Assembly: GCA_016716565.1 (NCBI GenBank)
Contig: JADJWC010000003.1
Coordinates: 62,001 to 126,000 of the forward strand
DNA: 64,000 nucleotides
Origin: a bacterium
GTDB taxonomy: Bacteria; Bacteroidota; Ignavibacteria; Ignavibacteriales; Ignavibacteriaceae
Direction of reading: 5' to 3'
Numbering within the stretch: the first letter of the stretch is position 1; the number at the start of each line of letters is the position of its first letter. The position numbers and the translations under genes were made by a program. The notes under the pieces were generated by a model, which was not told the origin of the DNA, ran no database searches, and saw only the letters and a list, made by a program, of their open reading frames with translations. This document shows positions 24,447 to 33,506 of the stretch, piece by piece.

Positions 24447-25733
24447 TTATTCAGTACTGGCTTTATTTTGGTAATATTTTGTCTGGTTAGGGTTGGACTC
24501 CTGATATTTTTTACTCTTGTTTTCAATTTCTAAATAATCTTCTTTAAAGCTTTCTCTCAGCATCCTGTTATAATCCATCCACTTCGGAATTCCTTCATTC
24601 TTATTCATATAGTTTATCGCTTCGAATGCAGCAACATCTGCTTTCATCTTCAATTCATCCAAAATTGAATGGATATTATCTTCTACTCTCGATTTAAGTT
24701 TTTCATCATTCACACTGTTAGCGTATGATAAATCTATAAGTTCAAAATATAATTCGATTGCATAAGTTACTCCGTAGTCTGATAATATTTTACGTGTATT
24801 GGCAATTGCTTCATTCATTCGTTTGTAAAATTCTTTGTTCCTGTTTGTATTGTATAGGTTCATGTTTGCCAGTGCAATATCTGTCCAGGTTCCATAGCTG
24901 ATATCAATATCATTTTTGTATTGATCGGCCAGTTCGTTAATTAAGTCATAGTCACGAATGTTGTAGAGGGCGATAATGATTTGTCCAAAAAGTAGATTAA
25001 CATCTTTCTTATCAAAAATTTTGATTATGTTATCGATCAACGTTTGAAGATTACTTTTTGAGAAATTTTCACTCTTAAAATCTTTATAGTTTTTTGGATC
25101 TGATTGCAGCAATAACGCTTCAACTTCTTTTCTGATATTTGTCTTTGTATTCTGATCATTTAATAGTGTTTGTGTTTCCATCAATTCATCTTCTTTTTCT
25201 TTTATCTTGCGGCGATATCCTTCCTCCATTGAAGTAAGCAAAATTTTTGGTAAGTAAATTCTGCTCCATAAATATCCGAGGAAGAATCCTCCTACAAAGT
25301 AAAATATCATAGTTGATACTGAAAAAACAAATGAACTGGGATGATTACCCATTCCACGGGAAAGTGTATTGCCTATTTCAACAATTCCGCCGCTCAACTG
25401 GTTTAATTGTACAAGACTTACGCCAACTATAATTTTAGTAATCCAGTCCGAAATTTCTTCGAGGTTAGTATTTGCTCCAATGTTTTCAGAATCTTTTATT
25501 GCGGGTGTGCGGGGAATGCCAAATATAAATCCAATGAATGCACCAACTATTGCACTAGTCAAAGCTATTATTGCGGAGAGACTTAAAATTGATAGGAAAT
25601 TTTCAGAACCGCGTGCAAGAGCATAAAAACAGATTATAATTACACCGGTAACCAGAATGGAAGTAATGAAAAGAATGCTTTTGCCTTTTCCTTCTTCCAG
25701 TTTTCGAAGCTTGCTAAAATCGATATTAGCCAT
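24447..25733 (-). CDS. Membrane protein with FGIPR/NTNLEEISDW module and helical C-terminus
   Basis: 428 residues. Four hydrophobic segments lie in the first half (about 18-42, 46-72, 99-115, 133-160). After the second comes FGIPRTP and then NTNLEEISDWITKIIVGVSL (about 89-108), a conserved-looking motif I have seen in multi-span modules joined to varied C-terminal domains, including pYEATS-type proteins. The remaining about 230 residues are predicted helices without a catalytic motif, some resembling TPR-like pairs. The function is unknown. A membrane sensor or signalling role is inference. It stands alone on its strand. Confidence 0.75.
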   Translation of the reverse strand: MANIDFSKLRKLEEGKGKSILFITSILVTGVIIICFYALARGSENFLSILSLSAIIALTSAIVGAFIGFIFGIPRTPAIKDSENIGANTNLEEISDWITKIIVGVSLVQLNQLSGGIVEIGNTLSRGMGNHPSSFVFSVSTMIFYFVGGFFLGYLWSRIYLPKILLTSMEEGYRRKIKEKEDELMETQTLLNDQNTKTNIRKEVEALLLQSDPKNYKDFKSENFSKSNLQTLIDNIIKIFDKKDVNLLFGQIIIALYNIRDYDLINELADQYKNDIDISYGTWTDIALANMNLYNTNRNKEFYKRMNEAIANTRKILSDYGVTYAIELYFELIDLSYANSVNDEKLKSRVEDNIHSILDELKMKADVAAFEAINYMNKNEGIPKWMDYNRMLRESFKEDYLEIENKSKKYQESNPNQTKYYQNKASTE

Positions 25734-25966
25734 ACGCTTTCAACCTCCCATAGTTAGTAACTTTTAGAACAAATTAATTTTTACTTAAATTTTTAATCCA
25801 ACTTTGTCTGTTCGCGATAAAGATAACAATCTATTATTTAGCTGAGAGGAATGTCTATTTCCATTATGAGGACTAAAAGAACAGAACTTAATAAATTGTT
25901 TTATTGGTCTGATGAAAAAAATATGTAATTAAGTAAACAATACCAAACGGATAAATTAATTCTGAC

Positions 25967-26530
25967 TCACAAATACTTTTCTATTCCCTGAATTCCGTAC
26001 TGTTTATTCTTTTCAGTCATTTTAATGAAGTAATTTAGTCTCTGTTTGAAAACTTCAGGTCTCTTTCTTGCACCATCAATAAAAGCGATTCTTATTCGTT
26101 TATATGCATCTGAAAATTTCAGATAGTTATTCCAGGCTTCTTTGTTCTTCATGATCTCATCAATGATATCCATCGGGAAAATAAACTTTTCATTTTCCAG
26201 ATCACCAAGTGCTTTACGGACTTCAGCGATAACTTTTTTCTTCTTGAGTAATCTTTTTAAACGCTCTTTATTTAATTGTGAATAACTGCTTTTTGGATTC
26301 CTTGGTGTGAATCTTTGAACGTGACTATCTTTCTCGAATTTCTTTGCCGTACTATCAATCCATCCGAAACACAAAGCTTCTTCAACAGCATCTTCATAAG
26401 ATATTTTTGGTTTGCCCGACGCTTTGTTAGGAAAAATCAACCAGATTTCTTTTTCTTTTTTATAATTTTTCTTAAGCCAGTTACGCCACTCGCTACGGGT
26501 TTTAACTGATAATGTTCTTGAAATCTCCAT
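25967..26530 (-). CDS. YdeI/OmpD-associated family protein
   Basis: 187 residues matching the YdeI family: LSVKTRSEWRNWLKKNYKK (7-25), EIWLIFPNK, YEDAVEEALCFGWIDSTAKK and RFTPRNPKSSYSQLNKERLKRL are strong markers. The C-terminal helical region with DLENEKFIFPMDIIDEIM and the arginine/lysine-rich end also fits. Members have been connected with stress and antimicrobial tolerance, but the biochemical activity is unclear. It is separated from the next gene by 15 bases on the same strand. Confidence 0.9.
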   Translation of the reverse strand: MEISRTLSVKTRSEWRNWLKKNYKKEKEIWLIFPNKASGKPKISYEDAVEEALCFGWIDSTAKKFEKDSHVQRFTPRNPKSSYSQLNKERLKRLLKKKKVIAEVRKALGDLENEKFIFPMDIIDEIMKNKEAWNNYLKFSDAYKRIRIAFIDGARKRPEVFKQRLNYFIKMTEKNKQYGIQGIEKYL

Positions 26531-26545
26531 CCTTTTATATTTTAA

Positions 26546-27004
26546 TTATGGATTTAATTTCCAAATCTTGTCCGAAGTTTCCAGGTAAACGGGCAGGGCA
26601 GCTGATCCATACCAATTGTACAAATCCACATCGAGCAGTCCGGAGTTGATTGCAGGGTCAGTCTGCACAAGCTCTTCTGCTTCTTCAATTGTCTTCACGT
26701 CAAAAATAAAAATTCCACGATAGGAATTTTCATTTTTTCCAAGAGGTCCGGCTACGATCATTTTTCCTTCTTTTACAAGTCTGCGGATGTTAGCTAGATG
26801 TCCTCTGAAGCAGCTGTCTATTACTGCCTTATCGGTTGTTGTGTTTGAACCGGTTTTAAGTATTGCAAATACATAACTTTTCATGCCGTAGTCATCTGCA
26901 TCAAATTTTTGTGCAAGGGTGGAATCGTAGTTGGTATTAATTGTTTGTGTGAATGAAGAATATTTGACAAACAAAAACAAAAGTAGTGCTAAAATAAATT
27001 TCAT
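26546..27004 (-). CDS. Exported YCII-related domain protein
   Basis: 152 residues from ATG 27004, chosen over 27016 because GTGGAGAG lies just upstream. A signal peptide (FILALLLFLFVKYSSFTQ) precedes a YCII-like domain with YVFAILKTGSN, FRGHLANIRRLVKEGKMIVAGP and IFDVKTIEEAEELVQTDPAI. YCII domains are ferredoxin-like and may be enzymes or binding modules. An exported form is less usual. It precedes the YdeI-like gene by 15 bases, so they may be co-transcribed. Confidence 0.8.
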   Translation of the reverse strand: MKFILALLLFLFVKYSSFTQTINTNYDSTLAQKFDADDYGMKSYVFAILKTGSNTTTDKAVIDSCFRGHLANIRRLVKEGKMIVAGPLGKNENSYRGIFIFDVKTIEEAEELVQTDPAINSGLLDVDLYNWYGSAALPVYLETSDKIWKLNP

Positions 27005-27070
27005 AAAGCTCTCCACTAATTATTGAATTACTTAGTTTAGAAGAAATTGGATAATCCGGCAAAAAAATAA

Positions 27071-27838
27071 TTATTTTTCTGCAATAATAAGCATTTCAAA
27101 ATCTTCGGTTGTTAATTTATCGTTACGGGAAAACGCACCTAGCTTTGCACCGAAAACATCGATTTGTTTATAACCAAGAGATTTGAGCAGCCAGGTTATT
27201 TCGCTCGGCACATAAAATCTTTCATTGCATTCAAGAGTTTTCTTGTTTCCATCATCGTCAACTATTCTGGTTATGTTATGTTCACGGAATGTCATCAGAT
27301 CGAAAGTGTTGCTTCGATAAGTTGCATTATCACCAATGGAATTTGCCGCACAAAACTTTTCCACAGAATGATAAAGAGGAAACAAGCCATTTAAAGTTGT
27401 AAAAATAAACTTTGATTTTTCTCTAAGAGATTTTGTCACGCTCTTTAATATTTCAAAATTCATTTCGTCCGTTTCCATTAATGCAAAGCCGCCTTCACAG
27501 AGCATTATAGCAGCATCAAACTCTTTATTGAAGGGTAAATTCCTTGCGTCCTGTTTTTGAAAATTAATTTTAAGATTTTCCTTTGCCGCTTTCTCTCGGG
27601 CAACTGCTAGCTGTGAGTCTGAAAGATCAATTCCGGTTACTGAGTAACCTCTTTTCGATAATTCAATTGAGTGTCTGCCTGTTCCGCATCCGACATCAAG
27701 AATTTTCAAAGATTTGTTAAAATTCAGTTCCTGTTCGAGGAAATCGCATTCACCGATTGTTCCTTGCGTGAAAGACTCTTTGTCGTAAGTCCTTCCGTAA
27801 TTTTCAAAGAGTTCTTCGTACCATTGTTTGGAGTTCAT
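27071..27838 (-). CDS. Class I SAM-dependent methyltransferase
   Basis: 255 residues from the Met at 27838 (MNSKQWYEELFENYGRTYD); upstream in-frame Mets add a poorly conserved stretch. SAM-binding motif I is ILDVGCGTGRHSIEL (about 46-60), followed by VTGIDLSDSQLAVA and NLPFNKEFDAAIML. Later segments LNGLFPLYHSVEKF and ITWLLKSLGYKQIDVFGAK fit the Rossmann fold. The substrate is unknown. It stands alone and diverges from the cystathionine beta-synthase gene. Confidence 0.9.
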   Translation of the reverse strand: MNSKQWYEELFENYGRTYDKESFTQGTIGECDFLEQELNFNKSLKILDVGCGTGRHSIELSKRGYSVTGIDLSDSQLAVAREKAAKENLKINFQKQDARNLPFNKEFDAAIMLCEGGFALMETDEMNFEILKSVTKSLREKSKFIFTTLNGLFPLYHSVEKFCAANSIGDNATYRSNTFDLMTFREHNITRIVDDDGNKKTLECNERFYVPSEITWLLKSLGYKQIDVFGAKLGAFSRNDKLTTEDFEMLIIAEK

Positions 27839-27983
27839 ATTCTTAAATCCTGATAATTTAGATATAAAGTAAAAAAACATTGAATGACTTTTCACTAATA
27901 TTGTCTTTAAAAATTTCTTTCATCATTCCTTTCAAATCCTTATTATTGAACAATTTTTTACAAACAAAAAGTAATTATAACCA

Positions 27984-29345
27984 TTGGAATACAAAAACAG
28001 CATCATTGAGCAAATAGGCAACACACCGCTTATCAGGCTCAACAAAATCAACAGGGGATTGAAGCCGCAAATTTTTGCAAAGCTTGAATCAGCAAATCCG
28101 GGCGGAAGTGTAAAAGACCGCATCGGTTACAATATGATTATTGATGCTGAGCAAAGAGGTGTCTTGCAGCCTGGTGGAACAATTATCGAAGCAACAAGCG
28201 GTAACACAGGAATTGGTCTGGCAATTACGGCAGCAGTAAAAGGTTACAGATGTATTTTCGTTGTTACATCAAAAGTGAGTGCAGAAAAAATAAATTATCT
28301 GAAAGCACTCGGCGCGGAAGTGATTGTCGTTTCGAATCTTGTGGATCCTGATGACCCGGAATATTACGTGAACGTTGCAAAACGACTTTCAACAGAAATT
28401 CCGAATTCATTTTTTGCTTATCAGTATTCCAATCCATCAAATCCTCAAATTCATTACAAAACCACCGGACCTGAAATCTGGCAGCAGACGGATGGCAAAA
28501 TCACTCATTTTGTTTCAAGCATCGGAACTGGCGGAACGATAAGTGGAACGGGAAGATTTCTGAAAGAAAAAAATCCGAACATACAAGTAATCGGTGCCGA
28601 TCCGCTTGGCTCTATATTCAAGCATTATAAAGAGACCGGAGAAATTATTAAAGGAACTCCTTATTTGGTTGAAGGAATTGGTCAGGATTGCCTACCTGAG
28701 AATGTTCACTTCCAGTACATCGATAGAATATTTAACATAAGCGATAAAGAATCATTCACCGCGGCAAGAAAATTGACTAAAGAAGAAGGAATTTTTTGTG
28801 GAGGAAGTACAGGAACGATTGTTCATGTCGCACTGGAAATTTCAAAAGGACTATCGAAAGATGATGTTGTGGTTTTCATAGTTTGTGATACTGGGGAAAG
28901 ATATCTTTCAAAGGTTCATAACGAAGATTGGCTGAAGCTGAACAGGATGCTGGATACAGAAGTCAGAACTTTACGTGATATTTCAGATAGAAAAAAATCT
29001 CTTGGTATCGAAGAGATAGTATCAATTAAAGAAGACGATAAAGTAAAAGATGTTCTAGAGCTGATAACTAAAACAGGTTACACGCATATTCCTGTTATGA
29101 AAGGAAAACAATCAATCGGTGCAATCAGGGAAGGGCGATTGCTTTCAAAGCTTGTTGAGGATCCGATGTTGTATAATTCTTTGATTAAAGATGTAATGGA
29201 AGAAAGTTTCCCGGTTCTTGAAGCTAAAACAGAACTCGCTGAATTAAAAAAATTGTTCAAAGAACATCCAGCAGTTTTAGTAAGTGATTTTGGATTGGTG
29301 ACTGATATTATTACGAGATATGATTTAATCAATTTAAACACCTGA
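27984..29345 (+). CDS. Cystathionine beta-synthase with C-terminal CBS domains
   Basis: 453 residues starting at TTG 27984, the start of the conserved region. This PLP enzyme condenses serine with homocysteine to cystathionine, or acts as a cysteine synthase-like enzyme. The PLP lysine is K44 in ANPGGSVKDRIG. Other markers are EATSGNTGIGLAI near 74-86 and SSIGTGGTISGTGRFLK near 175-191. Two CBS domains (about 330-450) may bind adenosyl ligands as in the regulated enzyme. It forms a reverse-transsulfuration pair with the downstream gamma-lyase, with a four-helix-bundle gene between. Cystathionine beta-synthase versus cysteine synthase cannot be decided from sequence alone. Confidence 0.9.
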   Translation: MEYKNSIIEQIGNTPLIRLNKINRGLKPQIFAKLESANPGGSVKDRIGYNMIIDAEQRGVLQPGGTIIEATSGNTGIGLAITAAVKGYRCIFVVTSKVSAEKINYLKALGAEVIVVSNLVDPDDPEYYVNVAKRLSTEIPNSFFAYQYSNPSNPQIHYKTTGPEIWQQTDGKITHFVSSIGTGGTISGTGRFLKEKNPNIQVIGADPLGSIFKHYKETGEIIKGTPYLVEGIGQDCLPENVHFQYIDRIFNISDKESFTAARKLTKEEGIFCGGSTGTIVHVALEISKGLSKDDVVVFIVCDTGERYLSKVHNEDWLKLNRMLDTEVRTLRDISDRKKSLGIEEIVSIKEDDKVKDVLELITKTGYTHIPVMKGKQSIGAIREGRLLSKLVEDPMLYNSLIKDVMEESFPVLEAKTELAELKKLFKEHPAVLVSDFGLVTDIITRYDLINLNT

Positions 29346-29359
29346 ACAGCCCCTTTTTT

Positions 29360-29384
29360 GAATATCGAATATTGATCAAGGAAT
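29360..29384 (+). repeat. Left arm of imperfect inverted repeat flanking the four-helix-bundle gene
   Basis: A 25-base stretch beginning GAATATCGAATATTGATCAA matches the reverse complement of 29802-29826 at 20 of 25 positions. It lies just before the small gene and overlaps its possible upstream start. Confidence 0.65.
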
Positions 29385-29389
29385 GTGGA

Positions 29390-29773
29390 ATGATGAATGA
29401 AAATAAAAACAGGAAATTTGATCTTGAAGCACGGTTAATTGATTTTGCTGTAATGATAATCGAAATTTCAGAAAGCCTGAATAACACAAGAGCAGGAAAT
29501 CATATCGAAGGACAATTATTGAGATCTGGAACATCTCCTGCATTACACTATGGAGAAGCGCAGAGTGCTGAATCAAGAAATGATTTCATCCATAAATTGA
29601 AAGTTCTTCTTAAAGAGTTGAGAGAAACTTTAGTTGCGTTGAAAATTATTAAAAGAGTGTCATTGACCAGAAAGATGGACTTAGTTGAAAAAGGAATAGT
29701 AGAATGTAACGAGCTTATTTTAATCTTTGTAAAAAGTATTGAAACTGCAAAGAAGAACAATTCAAAAAAGTGA
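29390..29773 (+). CDS. Four-helix-bundle protein (23S rRNA intervening-sequence type)
   Basis: 127 residues from ATG 29390 (AAGGAAT upstream; 29372 is an alternative start). The pattern FDLEARLIDFAVMIIEISES, QLLRSGTSPALHYGEAQSAES, FIHKLKVLLKELRETLVALK and IVECNELILIFVKSIETA is that of the four-helix-bundle/S23-type family originally described within 23S rRNA intervening sequences. Free-standing copies occur widely and have unknown roles. Here it is enclosed by 25-base imperfect inverted repeats and lies between two cysteine-pathway genes, suggesting an inserted unit. Confidence 0.88.
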   Translation: MMNENKNRKFDLEARLIDFAVMIIEISESLNNTRAGNHIEGQLLRSGTSPALHYGEAQSAESRNDFIHKLKVLLKELRETLVALKIIKRVSLTRKMDLVEKGIVECNELILIFVKSIETAKKNNSKK

Positions 29774-29801
29774 TTGATTTTGGAATACTTCGAAATTCTA
29801 G

Positions 29802-29826
29802 ATTCCTTGTTTGATATTCATTATTC
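29802..29826 (-). repeat. Right arm of imperfect inverted repeat flanking the four-helix-bundle gene
   Basis: Reverse complement begins GAATAATGAATATCAAACAA and agrees with 29360-29384 at 20 of 25 bases. It lies 28 bases after the gene. A smaller GGAAT/ATTCC palindrome (29782-29806) overlaps its edge. Confidence 0.65.
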
Positions 29827-29867
29827 GACTTGAAAAATATTACGTAATAAACTGAAAGATTAAAATT

Positions 29868-31016
29868 ATGGGTTTCTCGACAGACGCAATTCATGCGGGA
29901 CAAATTCCTGATCCAACAACCGGTGCTGTAATTACACCGCTTTATTTAACATCGACTTATGCTCAGCACGAGCTTGGAAAAAGTAGGGGTTATGAATATG
30001 GAAGAACACACAACCTTACCAGGAAAGCATTAGAAAAAAATATTGCAACACTCGAAAAAGGAAAATATGGAATTGCTTTTGCATCCGGACTTGCTGCAAC
30101 TCACGCATTGATGAGTCTTGTTAAAGCTGGTGATCATATAATTGTATCGAGCAATGTTTATGGTGGAACTTACAGACTTTATGAACTCAATCTAACTAAC
30201 TACGGATTAGAATATTCCTGGGTTGACACAAGTGATACAAACAACATCGAAAGTGCAATAAGAAAAAACACGAAGATGATTTTCGTTGAAACCCCTACCA
30301 ATCCTATGTTAATTTTGACTGACTTAAGAGCTGTTTCTGAAATTGCAAGAAAGAACAACCTTATCACTGTCTGTGATAATACATTTATGAGCCCATACTT
30401 TCAGAATCCGTTGGAATTGGGAATCGACATAGTTATGCATTCAACAACAAAATATTTGAATGGGCACAGTGATATGGTTGGTGGAATTCTCGTAACAAGT
30501 AATGAAAAATATCACTAGAGACTGAGATACATTCAAAATGCTGCTGGCGGAGTTCCATCTCCTTTTGATTGCTGGCTGGTTCTTCGTTCAACAAAAACAC
30601 TTGCAGTGCGAATGAAACAGCATGAAGAGAATGCAAAAGCTTTTGCCGAATTTCTTTCGAAATCCGGTGCAGCAAAAAAAGTAATTTATCCCGGATTAAA
30701 AGATCATCCTCAGCACGAACTTGCAAAAAAACAAATGCGAGGATTCGGAGGAATGGTTTCAGCAGATTTTGGTACTATCGAAAAAGCGAAGAAAGTTTTA
30801 AACAATGTTAAGATTTTTACATTAGCTGAAAGTCTCGGCGGAGTTGAAAGTTTAATTTGTCATCCTGCTTCAATGACACACGCAGCAGTTCCGAAAGAAG
30901 ATAGAGAAAGGTACGGATTTACAGATGCACTCGTACGCTTTTCAGTTGGAATTGAAGATGTAGAAGATTTGATTGCTGATGTTGAAAAGGCACTGGGTAA
31001 CGTCCACGAATTGTAG
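29868..31016 (+). pseudogene. Cystathionine gamma-lyase/synthase interrupted by one in-frame TAG
   Basis: The frame from ATG 29868 to the stop at 31016 encodes a complete trans-sulfuration PLP enzyme of 382 positions, broken by a single TAG at codon 217 (30516-30518). Both sides keep the same frame: before it, SxTKY with PLP lysine K195 in HSTTKYLNGHSDMVGG; after it, RLRYIQNAAGGVPSPFDCWL and LAESLGGVESLICHPASMTH. Family members usually have Glu or another polar residue here, so a GAG to TAG change would explain it. The truncated product would lack the C-terminal domain. Gene death, a recent mutation or a sequence error are all possible. Confidence 0.85.
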
Positions 31017-31063
31017 TAGACCAATGCAATGCAGCTTTAGAAAGACTGTATCTTATGCAGTTT

Positions 31064-31495
31064 TCATTTTCGCTCGAGAACGGTTGAATGAAGCAACTTT
31101 ATTTTCCAATTTCCGTTCTGGCTGATTAGAACTGCGCTTTCAATCCATTTCACCTTGAATAGTTTGTTATTTGAAATTCCGGAAGCTTGGTTTATATAGT
31201 ACGTCCAAGCGGTATTACCCTCTACTTCCGTTTGTAGAAAATCAATCTTGTTAATTCTTTTAAAGCTCGTGTCTGATCTTCGAGGTAAGAGTCTTTGTAT
31301 AAGTGAATCCATATTCCAAATTGGTCCGTTTTCGATTATTATGATATCGTCTGTGCAGTAACTCTTTAGTCTATCAATATCCAACCGTGCAATAGCGTCA
31401 AAGGCTGCGACAATAGTTTTTTCTGGAAGAAGATCTTGGCTGTTACTTAATAATACCAGAGAAGTAAATAATATAACTATGGCGATTTTTTTCAT
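31064..31495 (-). CDS. Exported NTF2/SnoaL-like protein
   Basis: 143 residues from ATG 31495, chosen because MKKIAIVILFTSLVLLSNSQ is a clean signal peptide. The mature part looks like an NTF2/DUF4440-type cone fold: KTIVAAFDAIARLDIDRLKS, YCTDDIIIIENGPIWNMDSLI, NTAWTYYINQASGI and WIESAVLISQNGNWKIKLLHS. Such proteins may be small binding domains or enzymes, and no substrate can be named. It stands alone on the minus strand between the gamma-lyase gene and a methyltransferase. Confidence 0.8.
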   Translation of the reverse strand: MKKIAIVILFTSLVLLSNSQDLLPEKTIVAAFDAIARLDIDRLKSYCTDDIIIIENGPIWNMDSLIQRLLPRRSDTSFKRINKIDFLQTEVEGNTAWTYYINQASGISNNKLFKVKWIESAVLISQNGNWKIKLLHSTVLERK

Positions 31496-31642
31496 AAATA
31501 TAAAGTTTGTAATGAAAATTGAATACAACTAATTAATTCCCGTAATAATAACAATAAAATATCTCGCAAAATTACTGCGGGAAAGCTATTGAAGTAGATC
31601 TCATAAAAGATGTTGAATAAGCCCTCAAATAAATTTTTGAAC

Positions 31643-32443
31643 TTATTTCTTTCTCACAATCCAGATATCCTGCGGGATATAATTTCCTTCTGGTTCGCGA
31701 GTTTCGTGCTCGAGTATTTCAAAATCTTTGAAAAGTGATTTCATAAATACCGGCGGCTGGTAAGCAGCGAATGTTCTGTGACCTTCTTTTACATTTCCTC
31801 TCACGACCAGTTTTCCGGCTTCAAATATTTTTAGCTCTTCACTTGTCAGTTTGGGTTTACAATTTTCTCCGTGCGTAGTCAGGAAAATTATTCCGTTTGG
31901 TTTGCAGACTCTTTTTAATTCATTCATCCAAGCATGGTGCATTTCTTCCGATAAATGTGTGAAGACAGAAGTTGCATAAATCACTTCAAAAAAATTGCTT
32001 TGAAATTCTAAAAGCGGCTCTAGTTTATTTCTCAAAAAATGAATTCCCGGAATATATTTTTTGCACCACTCAATTGTATTTGAGTTATAGTCTGAGCCAT
32101 AAATTTCACAACTTTTATCTAGCAGATTTGGAAGATGACGAATAATTCTTGCAGGTCCGCATCCCCATTCAAGTATTTTAACATTTTTCAGCTCGATATG
32201 CTTTTCAAAATAATCTATCAGCCATTTTGCTGTGTCGAGACTATCATTGTAGTAATTATCATAATTCATCTGGAATGATTCATAAATCATATAGTCAGGA
32301 GGAAGGACCACATCCGGATTTTTTTCTTTAAATGTTTGATTGATTTTACGGTTCTTAAATTTCTGAAAAATGAAATTCAAGTAATCACTTTGATGCATCA
32401 GCCGAAGCTTTCTGAGCAGAGTTGTAATATTGGTTTTGTTCAT
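31643..32443 (-). CDS. Class I SAM-dependent methyltransferase
   Basis: 266 residues from the Met at 32443 (MNKTNITTLLRKLRLM). A longer reading to 32506 is possible but adds a hydrophobic stretch. The SAM site is NVKILEWGCGPARIIRHLP, followed by EIYGSDYNSNTIEWCKKY and FEVIYATSVFTHLSEEMHHAW, a typical methyltransferase core. Residues such as HGENCKPKLTSEEL and the C-terminal PVFMKSLFKDFEILEHET resemble methyltransferases from glycan or secondary-metabolite loci, but the substrate is unknown. It diverges from the hypothetical gene at 32606. Confidence 0.85.
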   Translation of the reverse strand: MNKTNITTLLRKLRLMHQSDYLNFIFQKFKNRKINQTFKEKNPDVVLPPDYMIYESFQMNYDNYYNDSLDTAKWLIDYFEKHIELKNVKILEWGCGPARIIRHLPNLLDKSCEIYGSDYNSNTIEWCKKYIPGIHFLRNKLEPLLEFQSNFFEVIYATSVFTHLSEEMHHAWMNELKRVCKPNGIIFLTTHGENCKPKLTSEELKIFEAGKLVVRGNVKEGHRTFAAYQPPVFMKSLFKDFEILEHETREPEGNYIPQDIWIVRKK

Positions 32444-32567
32444 CCCTCTGTACGATTGAATAATTTCCCAATTGATTATCGAATACAAAAATAATATAAA
32501 CATCATTCATTGTTCGTAGATACCAACAAGTCAGTCTTAATTACACTATAATGAAGGTCATTTTTCA

Positions 32568-32575
32568 TAAATTTG
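32568..32575 (+). promoter_or_regulatory. -7-like element TAAATTTG upstream of 32606
   Basis: Matches TAnnTTTG about 31 bases before the ATG. The position 20 bases upstream does not carry TTG, so the -33 half is absent. Confidence 0.4.
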
Positions 32576-32605
32576 AACTAGAAATAATTTCACTTTTATC
32601 AAAGA

Positions 32606-33430
32606 ATGAATATTAAAGTAATACTGTTCCTGACAATCTTAATTTTTTCAGCGAAACATTTCTGTCAAACTGATTCCATAGAAGTTTATTTAATCGATGC
32701 GTACTGCACAAGAGAATTGCCGTATACATTCAAATTGTCATTTTATACTAGCGATGTGTGTAAATCAAAAGTGATTTTGGAAGATGAATACGAGTTTGTC
32801 GTTTCAAATGAATTAACTGATATGCATAAAGCGGATATTGATATCAGTAATCTGTCATTTGAGGATCAGTTAATAAATTTTATTATTATTTCTGAAACAG
32901 AAGACAGTAGAATTTATCAAAGTGAGAAATTTGATTTCGATCTTCCTTATGAACCTCAGATAAAAGAAGGCTCGGACCTTTTTACACTTTGCTTATTCGG
33001 TTCCGCAATTTTCCTTTTACCGTATCCGGGATATGTTTATGATGGGGAATCAAGTTATTTCAGTCTAACAAAAGAAATACCTGTACTATCTTTCAGATCA
33101 AAAAGCCTAAACTATCCCGCAGGATATTTATCATTGGAATACACTTATGTCTTTAATGCTGAAGATCCAAGTTATCTTCGCACCGGTTACAAACGTTTGT
33201 TTGAAGTCTCCACAATTGAATACATTTCACCGGGAATATCATTTTACTCGAACTTCAATATTAACCAGGGAATAAGTCCTGAGATTTCACTTGGTTTGTT
33301 TACCATCGAGGAGACTTTCACGTTTTATGCTCGTTACAGGTATAACTTTGCTTTACACAATTCAGGTACCAACTTTCAGGAATTTTATATCGGTCTTTAT
33401 TCTGCTTTCTTCTCTTTCTACCCTGATTGA
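32606..33430 (+). CDS. Exported protein of unknown function
   Basis: 274 residues with a signal peptide (VILFLTILIFSAKHFC, about 5-20). The middle contains a hydrophobic stretch FTLCLFGSAIFLLPYPGYVYDG (about 126-147). The last half alternates aromatic beta-strands (AGYLSLEYTYVFN, ISFYSNFNINQGISPEISLGLF, FYARYRYNFAL, FYIGLYSAFFSFYPD), consistent with an envelope beta-rich protein. I recognise no family. It precedes a TonB-dependent receptor by 76 bases and may belong to the same envelope function. Confidence 0.6.
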   Translation: MNIKVILFLTILIFSAKHFCQTDSIEVYLIDAYCTRELPYTFKLSFYTSDVCKSKVILEDEYEFVVSNELTDMHKADIDISNLSFEDQLINFIIISETEDSRIYQSEKFDFDLPYEPQIKEGSDLFTLCLFGSAIFLLPYPGYVYDGESSYFSLTKEIPVLSFRSKSLNYPAGYLSLEYTYVFNAEDPSYLRTGYKRLFEVSTIEYISPGISFYSNFNINQGISPEISLGLFTIEETFTFYARYRYNFALHNSGTNFQEFYIGLYSAFFSFYPD

Positions 33431-33506
33431 TAACTTTTATTCTGGAATTATTTCACACCGATTTTTGTTATAGTTAATTGATATCAGAATCATTAATTAT
33501 CACACA

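Noticed and set aside
25734..25966. Possible gene in the 233-base gap
   Set aside because: No supported reading frame or structure was visible.
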